Shown here: positions 7,911-15,371 of the stretch, in pieces | Numbering within the stretch: position 1 is the stretch's first letter | How the letters are laid out: each line of letters begins with the position of its first letter | Source: Desulfocarbo indianensis | GTDB taxonomy: Bacteria > Desulfobacterota > Desulfarculia > Desulfarculales > Desulfarculaceae | Reading direction: 5' to 3' | Assembly: GCA_001184205.1 (NCBI GenBank) | Contig: LBMP01000001.1 | Span: forward strand, 1,392,001-1,456,000 | DNA: 64,000 bases | Made by a program: the position numbers and the translations under genes | Notes under the pieces: model-generated | The model's input: only the letters and a program-made list of their open reading frames with translations | Told to the model about the DNA's origin: nothing | The model's database searches: none

Positions 7911-8681
7911 CTAAAAATCCCGCCCCGGCGGGCGGCAGGCGGCGTCGGCCAGCCCGGTTTGCAGCCGGGCCAGTTCGTCGGAGGTGTAGGCCTCGCCGGG
8001 CCCCAGGGGCAGCCGGTTCCAGGCGTTGGCCGGATTGAGCGCCTGCAGGGTCCAGTTCTGGCAGCCCTCAACCGCCTGGGCCATGTCCTTCAGCTCTTCC
8101 GGCCCGTGCCAGGCGGGCCAGATGGTGGAGCGGATCTCGTGCAGCATGCCGCTGGAGCGTAGATAATCCAGGGTGGCCGCCACCCGCTCCACCGCCACCG
8201 CCTTGCCCGCGGCCCTGGCGTAGGAAAGCGGGTCCAGGGGGGCCTTCAAATCCATGGACACCATTTCCAGGAGGCCCTCCTGGCACAGGTCGCGCACCGT
8301 TTCGGGCCGGGAGCCGTTGGTGTCCAGCTTCACCTTGAAGCCGATGGCGCGCAAGGATTCCACCAGGCCGGCCAGGCCGGGGTGCAGGGTGGGTTCGCCG
8401 CCGGAAACCACCACGCCGTCAATCCAGCCCACGAAGGGCTTGAGCCGGGCCAGCACCTCGTCCAGGTCGAGGGTGAGGTAGGCCTCCGGGTCGTTCACCA
8501 GGGTGTAGTTATGGCAATAGGGGCAGGCGAAATTGCATCCGGGCAAAAACAAGACCGCCGAAATATATCCCCGCCAATCGATGAAGCTGGTCTCTATGAA
8601 GCCCTTTATGGGCGGCGGCCCGGCCGGGTCCCGGGATGCCTCTCCCCGGCCGGCGGCGCCCGCTAGGGATGGCTCAGGCAT
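7911..8681 (-). CDS. nrdG: Anaerobic ribonucleoside-triphosphate reductase activating protein (radical SAM)
   Basis: A 256-residue radical SAM protein. The 4Fe-4S cluster motif is CNFACPYC (CxxxCxxC), preceded by FIDWRGYISAVLFLPG as in NrdG-like activases. VVSGGEPTLH is the SAM-binding GGE region. It is longer than E. coli NrdG (about 154 residues) and matches the NrdG2/PflA-like type common in anaerobes. It reductively cleaves SAM and abstracts the hydrogen that installs the glycyl radical in NrdD. Its start overlaps the redoxin stop by 8 nt, and nrdD is just upstream in the same direction, so partner and operon agree. Confidence 0.92.
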   Translation of the reverse strand: MPEPSLAGAAGRGEASRDPAGPPPIKGFIETSFIDWRGYISAVLFLPGCNFACPYCHNYTLVNDPEAYLTLDLDEVLARLKPFVGWIDGVVVSGGEPTLHPGLAGLVESLRAIGFKVKLDTNGSRPETVRDLCQEGLLEMVSMDLKAPLDPLSYARAAGKAVAVERVAATLDYLRSSGMLHEIRSTIWPAWHGPEELKDMAQAVEGCQNWTLQALNPANAWNRLPLGPGEAYTSDELARLQTGLADAACRPPGRDF

Positions 8682-8922
8682 TGGCGAAATTTTTCAAATA
8701 GGATTTGATCTTGATGGCCCCGCTGATGTGGCTGCTGTCGTCCAGCACCAGGATGGGCAGCTCGCGCTCGGCCACGTCCACTAGCTCGTGCCAGGCCAGA
8801 TGGGCCAGGGCGTCCGGGTTCTCCGGCCCCAGACGGTCCTCGGCGATGCCCATGGCCGCCAAGTCGAATTTATCGGTGATGTAGTGGCATTTGTCGCAAC
8901 CGATCTTGGTGAACAAAGTCAT
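8674..8922 (-). CDS. Small glutaredoxin/NrdH-like redoxin
   Basis: An 82-residue protein starting MTLFTKIGCDKCHYITDKFD, with a CxxC redox pair (Cys-Asp-Lys-Cys) near the N-terminus as in glutaredoxin-fold proteins. ELPILVLDDSSHISG supplies the cis-Pro position of a thioredoxin fold. The start at 8922 is preceded by GGGAGG. An upstream in-frame Met would read through the inverted repeat and is unlikely. It lies between nrdD and nrdG, overlapping nrdG by 8 nt. The inferred role is thiol reductant for NrdD or for another reductase step. NrdD proteins that use thioredoxin-like donors instead of formate are known, and this location fits that type. Confidence 0.8.
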   Translation of the reverse strand: MTLFTKIGCDKCHYITDKFDLAAMGIAEDRLGPENPDALAHLAWHELVDVAERELPILVLDDSSHISGAIKIKSYLKNFANA

Positions 8923-8954
8923 GACCAGCCTCCCCTGTTTTTTTATGGTTGGTT

Positions 8955-8992
8955 TTGGGAGAACCCTTTTGTGAACAAAAGGGTTCTCCCAA
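8955..8992. repeat. Perfect 18-bp inverted repeat (hairpin)
   Basis: TTGGGAGAACCCTTTTGT at 8955-8972 is perfectly complementary to ACAAAAGGGTTCTCCCAA at 8975-8992 with a 2-nt centre. It sits between the nrdD stop and the redoxin gene. On the minus strand it is followed by an A-rich, not U-rich, stretch, so it is not a standard intrinsic terminator for nrdD. It could be an mRNA-stabilising or processing hairpin or a dispersed palindromic repeat. Confidence 0.85.
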
Positions 8993-9018
8993 GCCCTCTC
9001 CCAAAAAACTTTAACGAC

Positions 9019-9085
9019 GTTGACAGCCATCCCCCCACGGCCGCCTGGCCCAGTTGACAGCCATCCCCCCCACGGCCGCCTGGCC
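9019..9085. repeat. Tandem duplication of a 32/33-nt unit next to the nrdD stop
   Basis: The unit beginning GTTGACAGCCAT and ending CCGCCTGGCC occurs at 9019-9050 and again at 9053-9085. The second copy has one extra C in the C tract. The second copy touches the nrdD stop codon. It looks like a recent slippage or unequal-crossover duplication in the 3' untranslated region. Confidence 0.85.
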
Positions 9086-11217
9086 TACACCGCCTCCCGC
9101 ATGGGCGCCGCCGCGAAAAAGCCGTTGTTGCGGTAGCGGTCCTTGAGCTCGCCCAGCTTGCCCTTGTTCCAGGAGGAGACCCTGGTGAAGTAGCCGGTGA
9201 TGCGGGTGATGTGGTCCAGGTCCTCGCTGCCGCAGGCCGGGCAGGCGTCCTTGAGGCCGCGGTGGTTGGTGTGGCAGCGCTTGCAGCAGGTGAACTCGGG
9301 GCTGAAGGCCACCTGGTCGTTTTTGGTATCGCGGAAAATCTTGATGACGAAGTTGGCCATGGACTCCTTGGAAGGATGCTGCTCGCCCAGCCACACATGG
9401 GTGATGGCGCCGGCCTCGATAAGAGGATGGAAGCGGCCTTCCAATTTGACCCGCTCGATGGGATTGACCGTGGAGCCCACGTTGAACAGGGTGGAATTGG
9501 TGTAGTAGACCTCGTTGGTGAAGATGTCGCCCTTGACCACGTGGCGGGCCTGGTTGGCGAAATACTTGAGGTCCAGCTTGGCGAAACGGTAGGCGGTGCT
9601 TTCGGCCGGGGTCTGTTCCAGCACGAAGCGCATGTTGTGCTTGTTGGAATAATACTCGCACAGCAGGTTCATCTGGGCGATGACCTTGAGTCCGAAGCGC
9701 ATGGCTTCCTGGGTGTCGTGCAGCTCCTGGCCCAGGTGCTGTTGGATCATCTCGTTGAGGCCCACCATGCCCACCAGATAGGTCACCCGGTGCATGCGCA
9801 AATAGGGCTGGCCGTCCAGGCTTAAGGCCAAAAGGGCCAGGGGGCCGGTGACGCCATGGTCCAGAAGGTTTTGGATGAAGTTCCGCTTCTGCAGATGGGC
9901 GTCGGCGGCCAGCTTTATCCGCTGGCGCAGTATCTGGAACAGCCTGGTGTCGTCGCCCTTGGCCTCGTAGGCGATGCGGGGCAGGTTGATGGTGACGTTC
10001 TGCAGGGCCGAGTAGCGCATCTTCCAGGGGGTCTTGGCGTCTTCCAGATCGCTTTTTTCCAGCTTGAAGGAGAGCCGGCAGCACTCGCTGATCTTGGCGG
10101 TCTGGCCCCGGTCGAAGACGAAATAGGTGTTGCCCTTGTCCGCGGCCACGTCGCAGATGTGGTGCAGGAAATCCATGTGGCCCTCGGTCTGGAAAAACTT
10201 CTCGGTGATGTGCACCAAGGGCTTGGGGAAGAAGAAGGGCCGTCCCGCGCCGTCGCCCTCTTTGTATACCTCGAAGAGCTTCCACACGAAGCGCTGGGCC
10301 TCTTTTTCGTACTCGGCGTAGGTCTTGCCGGTGTACTGGCCGTCGGGGCCGATGGCCGGCACGTCCTCGAAGTGCTTGGGCACTTCCCAATAGAGATTGA
10401 TGTCGGTGAAGATGGCCTGGCCGCCGCGGGCCACGGCCTGCTGGGAGAACTCGAAGATGAGAATCTGGGCCAGCTGCTTCACCTCGCGGTCGCTGAGGCC
10501 TTCCAGATAGGGCGCGAAAAAGAGATTCACCGCGTCCCAGCCGATGGCCCCCGCGAAGTTGGATTGCAGGGCCGCGGCGAACTTGACCATGTGGGCCAGG
10601 AGCACCTCGGGGTGCTTGGCGGGCTTGGCCAGGGCCAGGGAGTTGGGCAGGTTGAGGCCGAATTTTTTGATGTATTCCAGGCTCTGGCCCGAGCAATAGG
10701 GGCGGTCCACGAAGCCCAGGTCGTGCAGGTGCAGATCGCCCCGCATATGGGCGTCGCCCACCTCCGAGGAGAAGACGCTGATGAGCGCGTACTCCTTCTT
10801 GATGTTTTCGGCCAGGGTGAGGTTGGTGGCCTCGGGGCCGTGGGGAACGTTGGCGTTCTCCTTGTTGGGCATGCGGATCATCTGGTCCACGTCGTAGAGA
10901 GGCACGCCCAGGCGGGTGTGGCGCAGGCGTTCGGCCTCCAGGCCGCGCTCGATGAGCTTGGAGTTGACCAACTCGCGGATGAGCGGGGCGGTCACCATCT
11001 TTATGCCGGCGCTGGCGATCTGCGCCTCCACCTCGGCGGCGATCGCCTTGGCGGTGCCGTCGTCAAGCTGGGTCTCGCGGATGAGGGCTTCTTCGATACG
11101 GGAGCGGTCCCAGGAGTCCATCTCCTCGGCGCTGGTGCGTACGAACAACGCCATGTCCGTGGTTTCGTTGTTCATCAGCATGGGGCGTTTGGCATCAACC
11201 ACTTGCAATTTAACCAT
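9085..11217 (-). CDS. nrdD: Anaerobic ribonucleoside-triphosphate reductase (class III, glycyl radical)
   Basis: The start at 11217 (MVKLQVVDAK) follows GGGGGAA. A longer frame runs into the promoter region and is not credible. The protein has 710 residues. An ATP-cone-like N-terminal domain spans about residues 25-110, followed by the ten-stranded barrel catalytic domain. Near the C-terminus a four-Cys zinc site is visible (CxxC in CCKRC, then CPACG). RITGYF places the glycyl radical at Gly675, 36 residues from the end. It reduces ribonucleotides to deoxyribonucleotides without oxygen and needs NrdG activation. The downstream genes redoxin, nrdG and the 297-residue protein run in the same direction. 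A promoter with an NrdR-like palindrome lies about 130 nt upstream. Confidence 0.96.
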   Translation of the reverse strand: MVKLQVVDAKRPMLMNNETTDMALFVRTSAEEMDSWDRSRIEEALIRETQLDDGTAKAIAAEVEAQIASAGIKMVTAPLIRELVNSKLIERGLEAERLRHTRLGVPLYDVDQMIRMPNKENANVPHGPEATNLTLAENIKKEYALISVFSSEVGDAHMRGDLHLHDLGFVDRPYCSGQSLEYIKKFGLNLPNSLALAKPAKHPEVLLAHMVKFAAALQSNFAGAIGWDAVNLFFAPYLEGLSDREVKQLAQILIFEFSQQAVARGGQAIFTDINLYWEVPKHFEDVPAIGPDGQYTGKTYAEYEKEAQRFVWKLFEVYKEGDGAGRPFFFPKPLVHITEKFFQTEGHMDFLHHICDVAADKGNTYFVFDRGQTAKISECCRLSFKLEKSDLEDAKTPWKMRYSALQNVTINLPRIAYEAKGDDTRLFQILRQRIKLAADAHLQKRNFIQNLLDHGVTGPLALLALSLDGQPYLRMHRVTYLVGMVGLNEMIQQHLGQELHDTQEAMRFGLKVIAQMNLLCEYYSNKHNMRFVLEQTPAESTAYRFAKLDLKYFANQARHVVKGDIFTNEVYYTNSTLFNVGSTVNPIERVKLEGRFHPLIEAGAITHVWLGEQHPSKESMANFVIKIFRDTKNDQVAFSPEFTCCKRCHTNHRGLKDACPACGSEDLDHITRITGYFTRVSSWNKGKLGELKDRYRNNGFFAAAPMREAV

Positions 11218-11347
11218 GTTATTCCCCCGAAATTCCCCCTCGTTCAGCTCTCTCACGTTGCGTCCCTTCCTTGGTCCATAGTTTTTTCCTCTCCAGCTTG
11301 ACGGCCAAATGGTTTGCCAAGCCACTTTTCCGCCCGAACCGATAACC

Positions 11348-11376
11348 AGAATAACCACAACATATGGTGGCGTCAA
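11348..11376 (-). promoter_or_regulatory. Sigma70-type promoter of nrdD with NrdR-box-like palindrome
   Basis: On the minus strand TTGACG (11376-11371) and TATTCT (11353-11348) are separated by exactly 17 nt. Between them lies CCACAACATATGGTGG (plus strand, 11355-11370), which matches the NrdR-box consensus ACACWATATATWGTGT at about 12 of 16 positions. NrdR is the usual repressor of ribonucleotide reductase genes and binds pairs of such boxes. A second half-site-like sequence (ACACC on the minus strand near 11396) is weaker. Confidence 0.6.
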
Positions 11377-11712
11377 GCGAAAAATATACAAGGTGTAGTT
11401 CGGACGCCAGTTTCCCTCCGGGCTGGGGTCAACCCGGCGCGCACGGGGTGCTATCATGTTGGGAAAGCGTGGGGAGGGCAGTCTACCAGCCGCCGACCCC
11501 CAGTGCCAGGAACTTGCTAACTGACTGTTTTCGCTCCAAGGTATCGAGCAAGCCCGGCAAGGACCCTGGATCAGCCGCATCTGCCGGCGGTGGTCCAGGG
11601 CTGGGGGCCCCCAGGAGAACCGCCACGGCGAACTATAATGTAACTCAGGCGAGGCTTTGATTTAAAGGGGAATGAACTGGATTCACCGAAAGTTGACATA
11701 TTTGTAATTCAC
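11377..11712. other. Intergenic region between divergent nrdD and glycosyltransferase genes, with two hairpins
   Basis: No convincing gene is seen. CCCTGGA (11564-11570) pairs with TCCAGGG (11594-11600), with extra GCCGC/GCGGT pairing inside. It is followed at once by the perfect 14-nt palindrome CTGGGGGCCCCCAG (11601-11614). I looked for cobalamin, SAM and c-di-GMP riboswitch cores and for 6S or SRP RNA signatures and found none. Confidence 0.5.
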
Positions 11713-12888
11713 TTGCAGGACCGGCTGTCGGCCCTGGGCGGGGCTGACCGGCATTTGTGCTGCGTTTTGGATGGCTTGCGTGGCAAAATCCGCACCGGGC
11801 TCTGGGTGGGGAGAGACGACGGCAGCCTGCCGCCGGCTGAGCGGGCCTTGCTGGGCCCTTGGAACCGGGTCAAGGGCCTGGACCGCGGCGGCCTGCGCCA
11901 GCGGGGGGGCCTGGCGGCCCAGCGCCGCCTGGAAAAGGCATTGGCGCAGTGCGGCAGGGCCTTGCTGCATTTGCATAATATAATGGACCCCTGCCTGTTG
12001 CGGACCGCCGCGGCCGCAAGGCCGGCCCTGCTCACCGTGCAGGACCACCGGTTTTTTTGTCCGGGCCGGGGCAAATTAAAGCCGGACGGCCGCATATGCC
12101 GCCAAGTCCTGGGAGAGGCCTGCCTGGATTGCTTTGCCGAGGCGGATTACGGCCGCCGGTTGTTAAGCCTGACCCGGGCCCGCCTGCGGGCCGCGGCCGG
12201 CGTGAGCAGGGTGCTGGTCCTGAGCCGCTACATGGCCGGGGAGCTGCTGGCCGCCTGGCAGGCCGAGGGCCTGCCCGCGCCGCCGGTGGAGGTTCTGCCG
12301 CCCTTTGTGCATGGTTTCGAGCCCTTGCCTCGCAAGGCCGCCGGAGGCTACCATCTGCTGGCCAGCCGCCTGGTGGGGCGCAAGGGGGTGCGGGTGGCGC
12401 TGAAAGCGGCCCGCCTGGTGAATCTGCCTCTCTGGGTGGCGGGCGACGGGCCCCTGCGCGGCGAGGTGGAAGAAGCGGCGCTACAGAGCCGGGGGCGGGT
12501 GCGCTACCTGGGTTGGGCCCAGCGCGCCGGCCTGGCCCGGCTCCTGGCCGGGGCCCGCTCCCTGTGGCTGCCCAGCCTGTGGGCCGAGCCCTTCGGCATA
12601 ATCGGCCTGGAGGCCCTGGCCGCCGGCGCGCCGGTGGTGGCCAGCCGGGTGGGGGGAGTGGGGGATTGGCTGATCGACGGGGAGAACGGTTTTTTCGCGC
12701 AGCCGGGCCTGAGCGAGGGCCTGGCCCAGGCCGCCCTGGCCCTGGAGGAGCGGCCCGCCCTGGCCGGGCGCATGGGCCGGGCCGGGGCCGCCATGGTGGC
12801 GCGGAGGTTTTCTCCTCGCAAGCTCATGGAAAGATTGATTATAATTTACAAAGAGATATGGGCGGGATACAATTCAGGGCATGAGTAG
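11713..12888 (+). CDS. Glycosyltransferase, GT4 family
   Basis: Given from a TTG at 11713 (391 residues), but the true start is uncertain. The same frame remains open upstream and reads VDIFVIHLQDRLSALGGADRH, which looks like the genuine first strand of a GT-B fold, so translation probably begins earlier. AAAGGGG at 11664-11670 lies ahead of an in-frame CTG at 11677 and of an out-of-frame ATG at 11672. The C-terminal domain has the GT4 donor-site pattern: LASRLVGRKGV, VAGDGPLRGEVEE, and PSLWAEPFGIIGLEALAAGAPVVAS with the E-x7-E pair. A cysteine cluster (CPGRGKLKPDGRICR, then CLDC) is typical of one envelope-sugar subgroup. It transfers a sugar from a nucleotide donor, acceptor unknown. Its end overlaps hicB by 8 nt. 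Confidence 0.85.
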   Translation: MQDRLSALGGADRHLCCVLDGLRGKIRTGLWVGRDDGSLPPAERALLGPWNRVKGLDRGGLRQRGGLAAQRRLEKALAQCGRALLHLHNIMDPCLLRTAAAARPALLTVQDHRFFCPGRGKLKPDGRICRQVLGEACLDCFAEADYGRRLLSLTRARLRAAAGVSRVLVLSRYMAGELLAAWQAEGLPAPPVEVLPPFVHGFEPLPRKAAGGYHLLASRLVGRKGVRVALKAARLVNLPLWVAGDGPLRGEVEEAALQSRGRVRYLGWAQRAGLARLLAGARSLWLPSLWAEPFGIIGLEALAAGAPVVASRVGGVGDWLIDGENGFFAQPGLSEGLAQAALALEERPALAGRMGRAGAAMVARRFSPRKLMERLIIIYKEIWAGYNSGHE

Positions 12889-13108
12889 CGGGGTGTACAC
12901 GGTTTTGATCGAACAGGACGAGGACGGGGCGTTCGTGGCCTGCTGTCCGGAACTGCCGGGCTGCATCAGCCAGGGCTGGAGCGAGGCCGAGGCCAGGTCC
13001 AACCTCCTGGAGGCGCGGCAAGGCTATCTGGAATGCCTGGCCCGCCGGGGCGAGAAGGCGCCGCCGGCCTGCCGCCTGGAGGAGGGGGGGCCGGGGAAAG
13101 CCCCATGA
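12881..13108 (+). CDS. hicB: HicB-like antitoxin (short form)
   Basis: A 75-residue protein with the HicB partial RNase-H-like fold: YTVLIEQDEDGAFVACCPELPGC followed by GWSEAEARSNLLEA. It would bind and neutralise the HicA toxin encoded immediately downstream. Full-length HicB proteins add a C-terminal DNA-binding domain (ribbon-helix-helix or HTH). Here only about 20 low-complexity residues follow the core, so autoregulation through this protein is doubtful. The gene overlaps the glycosyltransferase end by 8 nt and hicA by 4 nt (ATGA at 13105-13108). The antitoxin-first order is a common HicBA arrangement. Confidence 0.88.
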   Translation: MSSGVYTVLIEQDEDGAFVACCPELPGCISQGWSEAEARSNLLEARQGYLECLARRGEKAPPACRLEEGGPGKAP

Positions 13109-13332
13109 GCCATCTGCCGGCGCTGTCGGGCCGCCAATTGATAAGGGCCCTGGGCTCGTTGGGCTATCATCCCTCCCACCAGCGGGGCAGCCACGTGGTC
13201 CTGCGCCAGGAACAGCCGCCGTTCCGCAGGCTCACGGTGCCGGATCACGAGGTCATCGCCAAGGGAACCTTGGCGGCCATAGCCCGGGAAATTGGGCTCA
13301 GCGCGCCTGATTTCGCCCATCTTCTGGGGTGA
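13105..13332 (+). CDS. hicA: HicA-like toxin (mRNA interferase)
   Basis: A 75-residue protein starting MSHLPALSGRQLIRALGSLG. The start at 13105 is set by the ATGA overlap with hicB. The double-stranded-RNA-binding-like HicA fold is indicated by ALSGRQLIRALGSLGY and by RGSHVVLRQ, whose His is the catalytic residue. It is followed by TVPDHEVIAKGTLAAIAREIGLS, the family's PxH...KGT..I pattern. The expected activity is ribosome-independent mRNA cleavage held in check by HicB. All recognisable key residues are intact, so the toxin is probably active. The pair sits at the end of a glycosyltransferase transcription unit. Confidence 0.9.
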   Translation: MSHLPALSGRQLIRALGSLGYHPSHQRGSHVVLRQEQPPFRRLTVPDHEVIAKGTLAAIAREIGLSAPDFAHLLG

Positions 13333-13368
13333 AATAGTCTTCGCTCTTGACACCGCCCCGGTGAGCTT

Positions 13369-13383
13369 ACCCATTATATGGGT
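13369..13383. promoter_or_regulatory. Inverted repeat with TATAAT upstream of the chemoreceptor
   Basis: ACCCAT-TAT-ATGGGT is a perfect inverted repeat overlapping the first base of TATAAT (13383-13388). This may be the promoter and operator of the chemoreceptor gene that starts at 13513. A TTGACA at 13347 is too far away (30 nt) to be its -35. Confidence 0.45.
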
Positions 13384-13512
13384 ATAATTTAATTGGGAGC
13401 GAGGCGGGGGCCTCGTTCCCGCCTCCAAACAAATTTGCGCCGGCACGGTGCCAAGGGAAAACCCCCGGCCTGCCCAACAGATGCTGCGATACGCAAGAAG
13501 GGTTTGAAAACA

Positions 13513-15237
13513 ATGGGTTTCCGCATAAAAAGCTGGTCCATTCAACAGCGGATCATGGGAGCCATGTTGATCTTCGCCGCGGCCTTTCTGGGTCTGTTGT
13601 TCATGCTTTTCGCCTGGCAAGAGCGGACCAGCACCGTAAACGCCTACGTTGACACGGCCAGGGTGGTCACCCTGAACGTGGAGGGCGCCCGCGAGGAGAT
13701 GGAAGCCAAATGGGCCGAAGGGGTGTTCACCACCGAGCAGTTGGTGGCCTACGCCCGCCAGGGCGAAACTGCCAAGATGCTGGCCGTGATCCCGGTGGTC
13801 ACCGCCTGGCAGACCGCCATGCGCAAGGCCGAGGCGGGGGGCTACAAATTCAGGGTGCCCAAGATATCGCCGCGCAATCCCCAAAACCAGCCGGACGCGG
13901 TGGAAGAGGCTGTTTTAAAAGAGTTGAAGGGCAAGAACCAAAACGAGGCCCACGTGATAGACGCTGAACTCAACGCGGTGCGTTATTTCCGGGCGGTGCG
14001 TTTGAGCAAGGCCTGCCTCTATTGCCACGGCGACCCGGCCCAGTCCCGGGAACTGTGGGGCAACGATCAGGGAGTCGACCCCACCGGGACCAAAATGGAG
14101 AATTGGAAGGAAGGGGAAATCCACGGCGCCTTCGAAGTGATCTACAGCCTGGAAAGCGCTGACCGGCAATTCGCCCAGGCCATGGCCTGGGGCGGCGGCG
14201 TGGCCGGCGGGGTTTTGATTCTGGGCCTGATCTACGCCTGGTTCGTGGGCCGTTCCTTGAGCCGTCCCATCAAGGTGGCGGTGGGGGTGATCCAGCAGGC
14301 GGCCAGGGGGGATTTCACGGTGGAGATAGAGGAAAAGCATTTGGCCCGAGGTGATGAGATAGGCCAAATGCTGAACGATTTGGATAACATGAACCGGAGC
14401 CTCTCCGATACGGTGCAGGGGGTGACCCAGGTGGCTTTCGGCGTGGCGGGCAACGCCGGCCAGATCAGCCAGGGCAACCAGGACCTTTCCGACCGCACCC
14501 AGCAGCAGGCCAGCGCCATAGAGCAGACCGCCAGCGCGGTGGAGGAAATGACTTCCTCGGTTAAGCAGAACGCCGACAACGCCCAGCAGGCCAACCAATT
14601 GGCCCGCAAGACCGCCGAGATGGCCAAGGAAGGCGGCCGCACGGTGGAGAGCACGGTGGAGGCCATGGCGGCGGTCACCGAGAGCAGCAAGAAGATATCG
14701 GACATCATCAACGTGGTGAACGAGATAGCTTTCCAGACCAATCTTTTGGCCTTAAACGCGGCGGTGGAGGCGGCCCGGGCCGGCGAGGCCGGGCGGGGAT
14801 TCGCCGTGGTGGCGGGCGAGGTGCGCAGCCTGGCCGGCCGCTCGGCCAGCGCGGCCAAGGAGATACAGGTGCTCATCACCGACAGCGTGGGCAAGGTGGA
14901 GCAGGGCAACGAGATGGTGGCCCAAAGCGGCCGCCTCCTGGCCCAGATCATCGATAGCGTGCAGCAGGTGGCCGACACGGTGAGCGAGATAAGCGCCGGC
15001 AGCCAGGAGCAGGCCCAGGGCATCGAGGAGGTCAACAAGGCCGTGGCCATGATGGACCAGGGCGTGCAGCAGAACGCGGCCCTGGTGGAGGAGGCGGCCA
15101 GCTCCAGCGAACAGATGGCCCAGGCCGCCCGCGAACTGCGCACCCGCATGCAGCAATTCAGGGTGCGCCAATCCACCGGACTGATCGCCGATGGGCGGGG
15201 CAGCGGAGAATGGGGCTCGGACGAGGGAGATGATTAG
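13513..15237 (+). CDS. Methyl-accepting chemotaxis protein with periplasmic haem-c (Tll0287/DUF3365-like) sensor
   Basis: The ATG at 13513 gives 574 residues. Order: a cytoplasmic stub; TM1 ([21 protein letters not shown]); a periplasmic domain of about 190 residues with [10 protein letters not shown], a CxxCH haem-c attachment motif as in Tll0287/DUF3365 sensors; TM2 ([19 protein letters not shown]); HAMP; and an MCP signalling domain with the hairpin-tip stretch [22 protein letters not shown]. The haem suggests redox, oxygen, NO or CO sensing, signalling to a CheA/CheW array. No che genes are in the window, so it feeds a remote system. A TetR-type gene follows in the same direction with its own promoter. 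Confidence 0.95.
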   Translation: MGFRIKSWSIQQRIMGAMLIFAAAFLGLLFMLFAWQERTSTVNAYVDTARVVTLNVEGAREEMEAKWAEGVFTTEQLVAYARQGETAKMLAVIPVVTAWQTAMRKAEAGGYKFRVPKISPRNPQNQPDAVEEAVLKELKGKNQNEAHVIDAELNAVRYFRAVRLSKACLYCHGDPAQSRELWGNDQGVDPTGTKMENWKEGEIHGAFEVIYSLESADRQFAQAMAWGGGVAGGVLILGLIYAWFVGRSLSRPIKVAVGVIQQAARGDFTVEIEEKHLARGDEIGQMLNDLDNMNRSLSDTVQGVTQVAFGVAGNAGQISQGNQDLSDRTQQQASAIEQTASAVEEMTSSVKQNADNAQQANQLARKTAEMAKEGGRTVESTVEAMAAVTESSKKISDIINVVNEIAFQTNLLALNAAVEAARAGEAGRGFAVVAGEVRSLAGRSASAAKEIQVLITDSVGKVEQGNEMVAQSGRLLAQIIDSVQQVADTVSEISAGSQEQAQGIEEVNKAVAMMDQGVQQNAALVEEAASSSEQMAQAARELRTRMQQFRVRQSTGLIADGRGSGEWGSDEGDD

Positions 15238-15242
15238 ATTGC

Positions 15243-15271
15243 TTAACCCCGGAGCCGTGCTGAGGTATAAT
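15243..15271 (+). promoter_or_regulatory. Sigma70-type promoter of the TetR-family gene
   Basis: TTAACC (15243-15248), a 17-nt spacer and a perfect TATAAT (15266-15271). It lies just after the chemoreceptor stop, leaving a leader of roughly 95 nt before the regulator's ATG. Confidence 0.65.
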
Positions 15272-15371
15272 GACGGCCCGGCGGCGGAAGGCGGCGCCGG
15301 AGCGATCCGCCCCGATTGCCTTGGGGGGCCAAAACCTGTGCACACACGAACCGAACCCTGGGAGTGAAATA

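Noticed and set aside
9019-9085. CRISPR-like direct repeats
   Set aside because: Only two copies separated by 2 nt. There are no spacers and no cas genes.
11400-11640. Possible riboswitch or structured RNA upstream of nrdD
   Set aside because: No cobalamin B12 box, SAM core, c-di-GMP core, SRP or 6S features were found. Only ordinary GC hairpins.
13347-13388. TTGACA at 13347 paired with TATAAT at 13383 as one promoter
   Set aside because: The spacing is 30 nt, too long for a sigma70 promoter. Only the -10 is credible.
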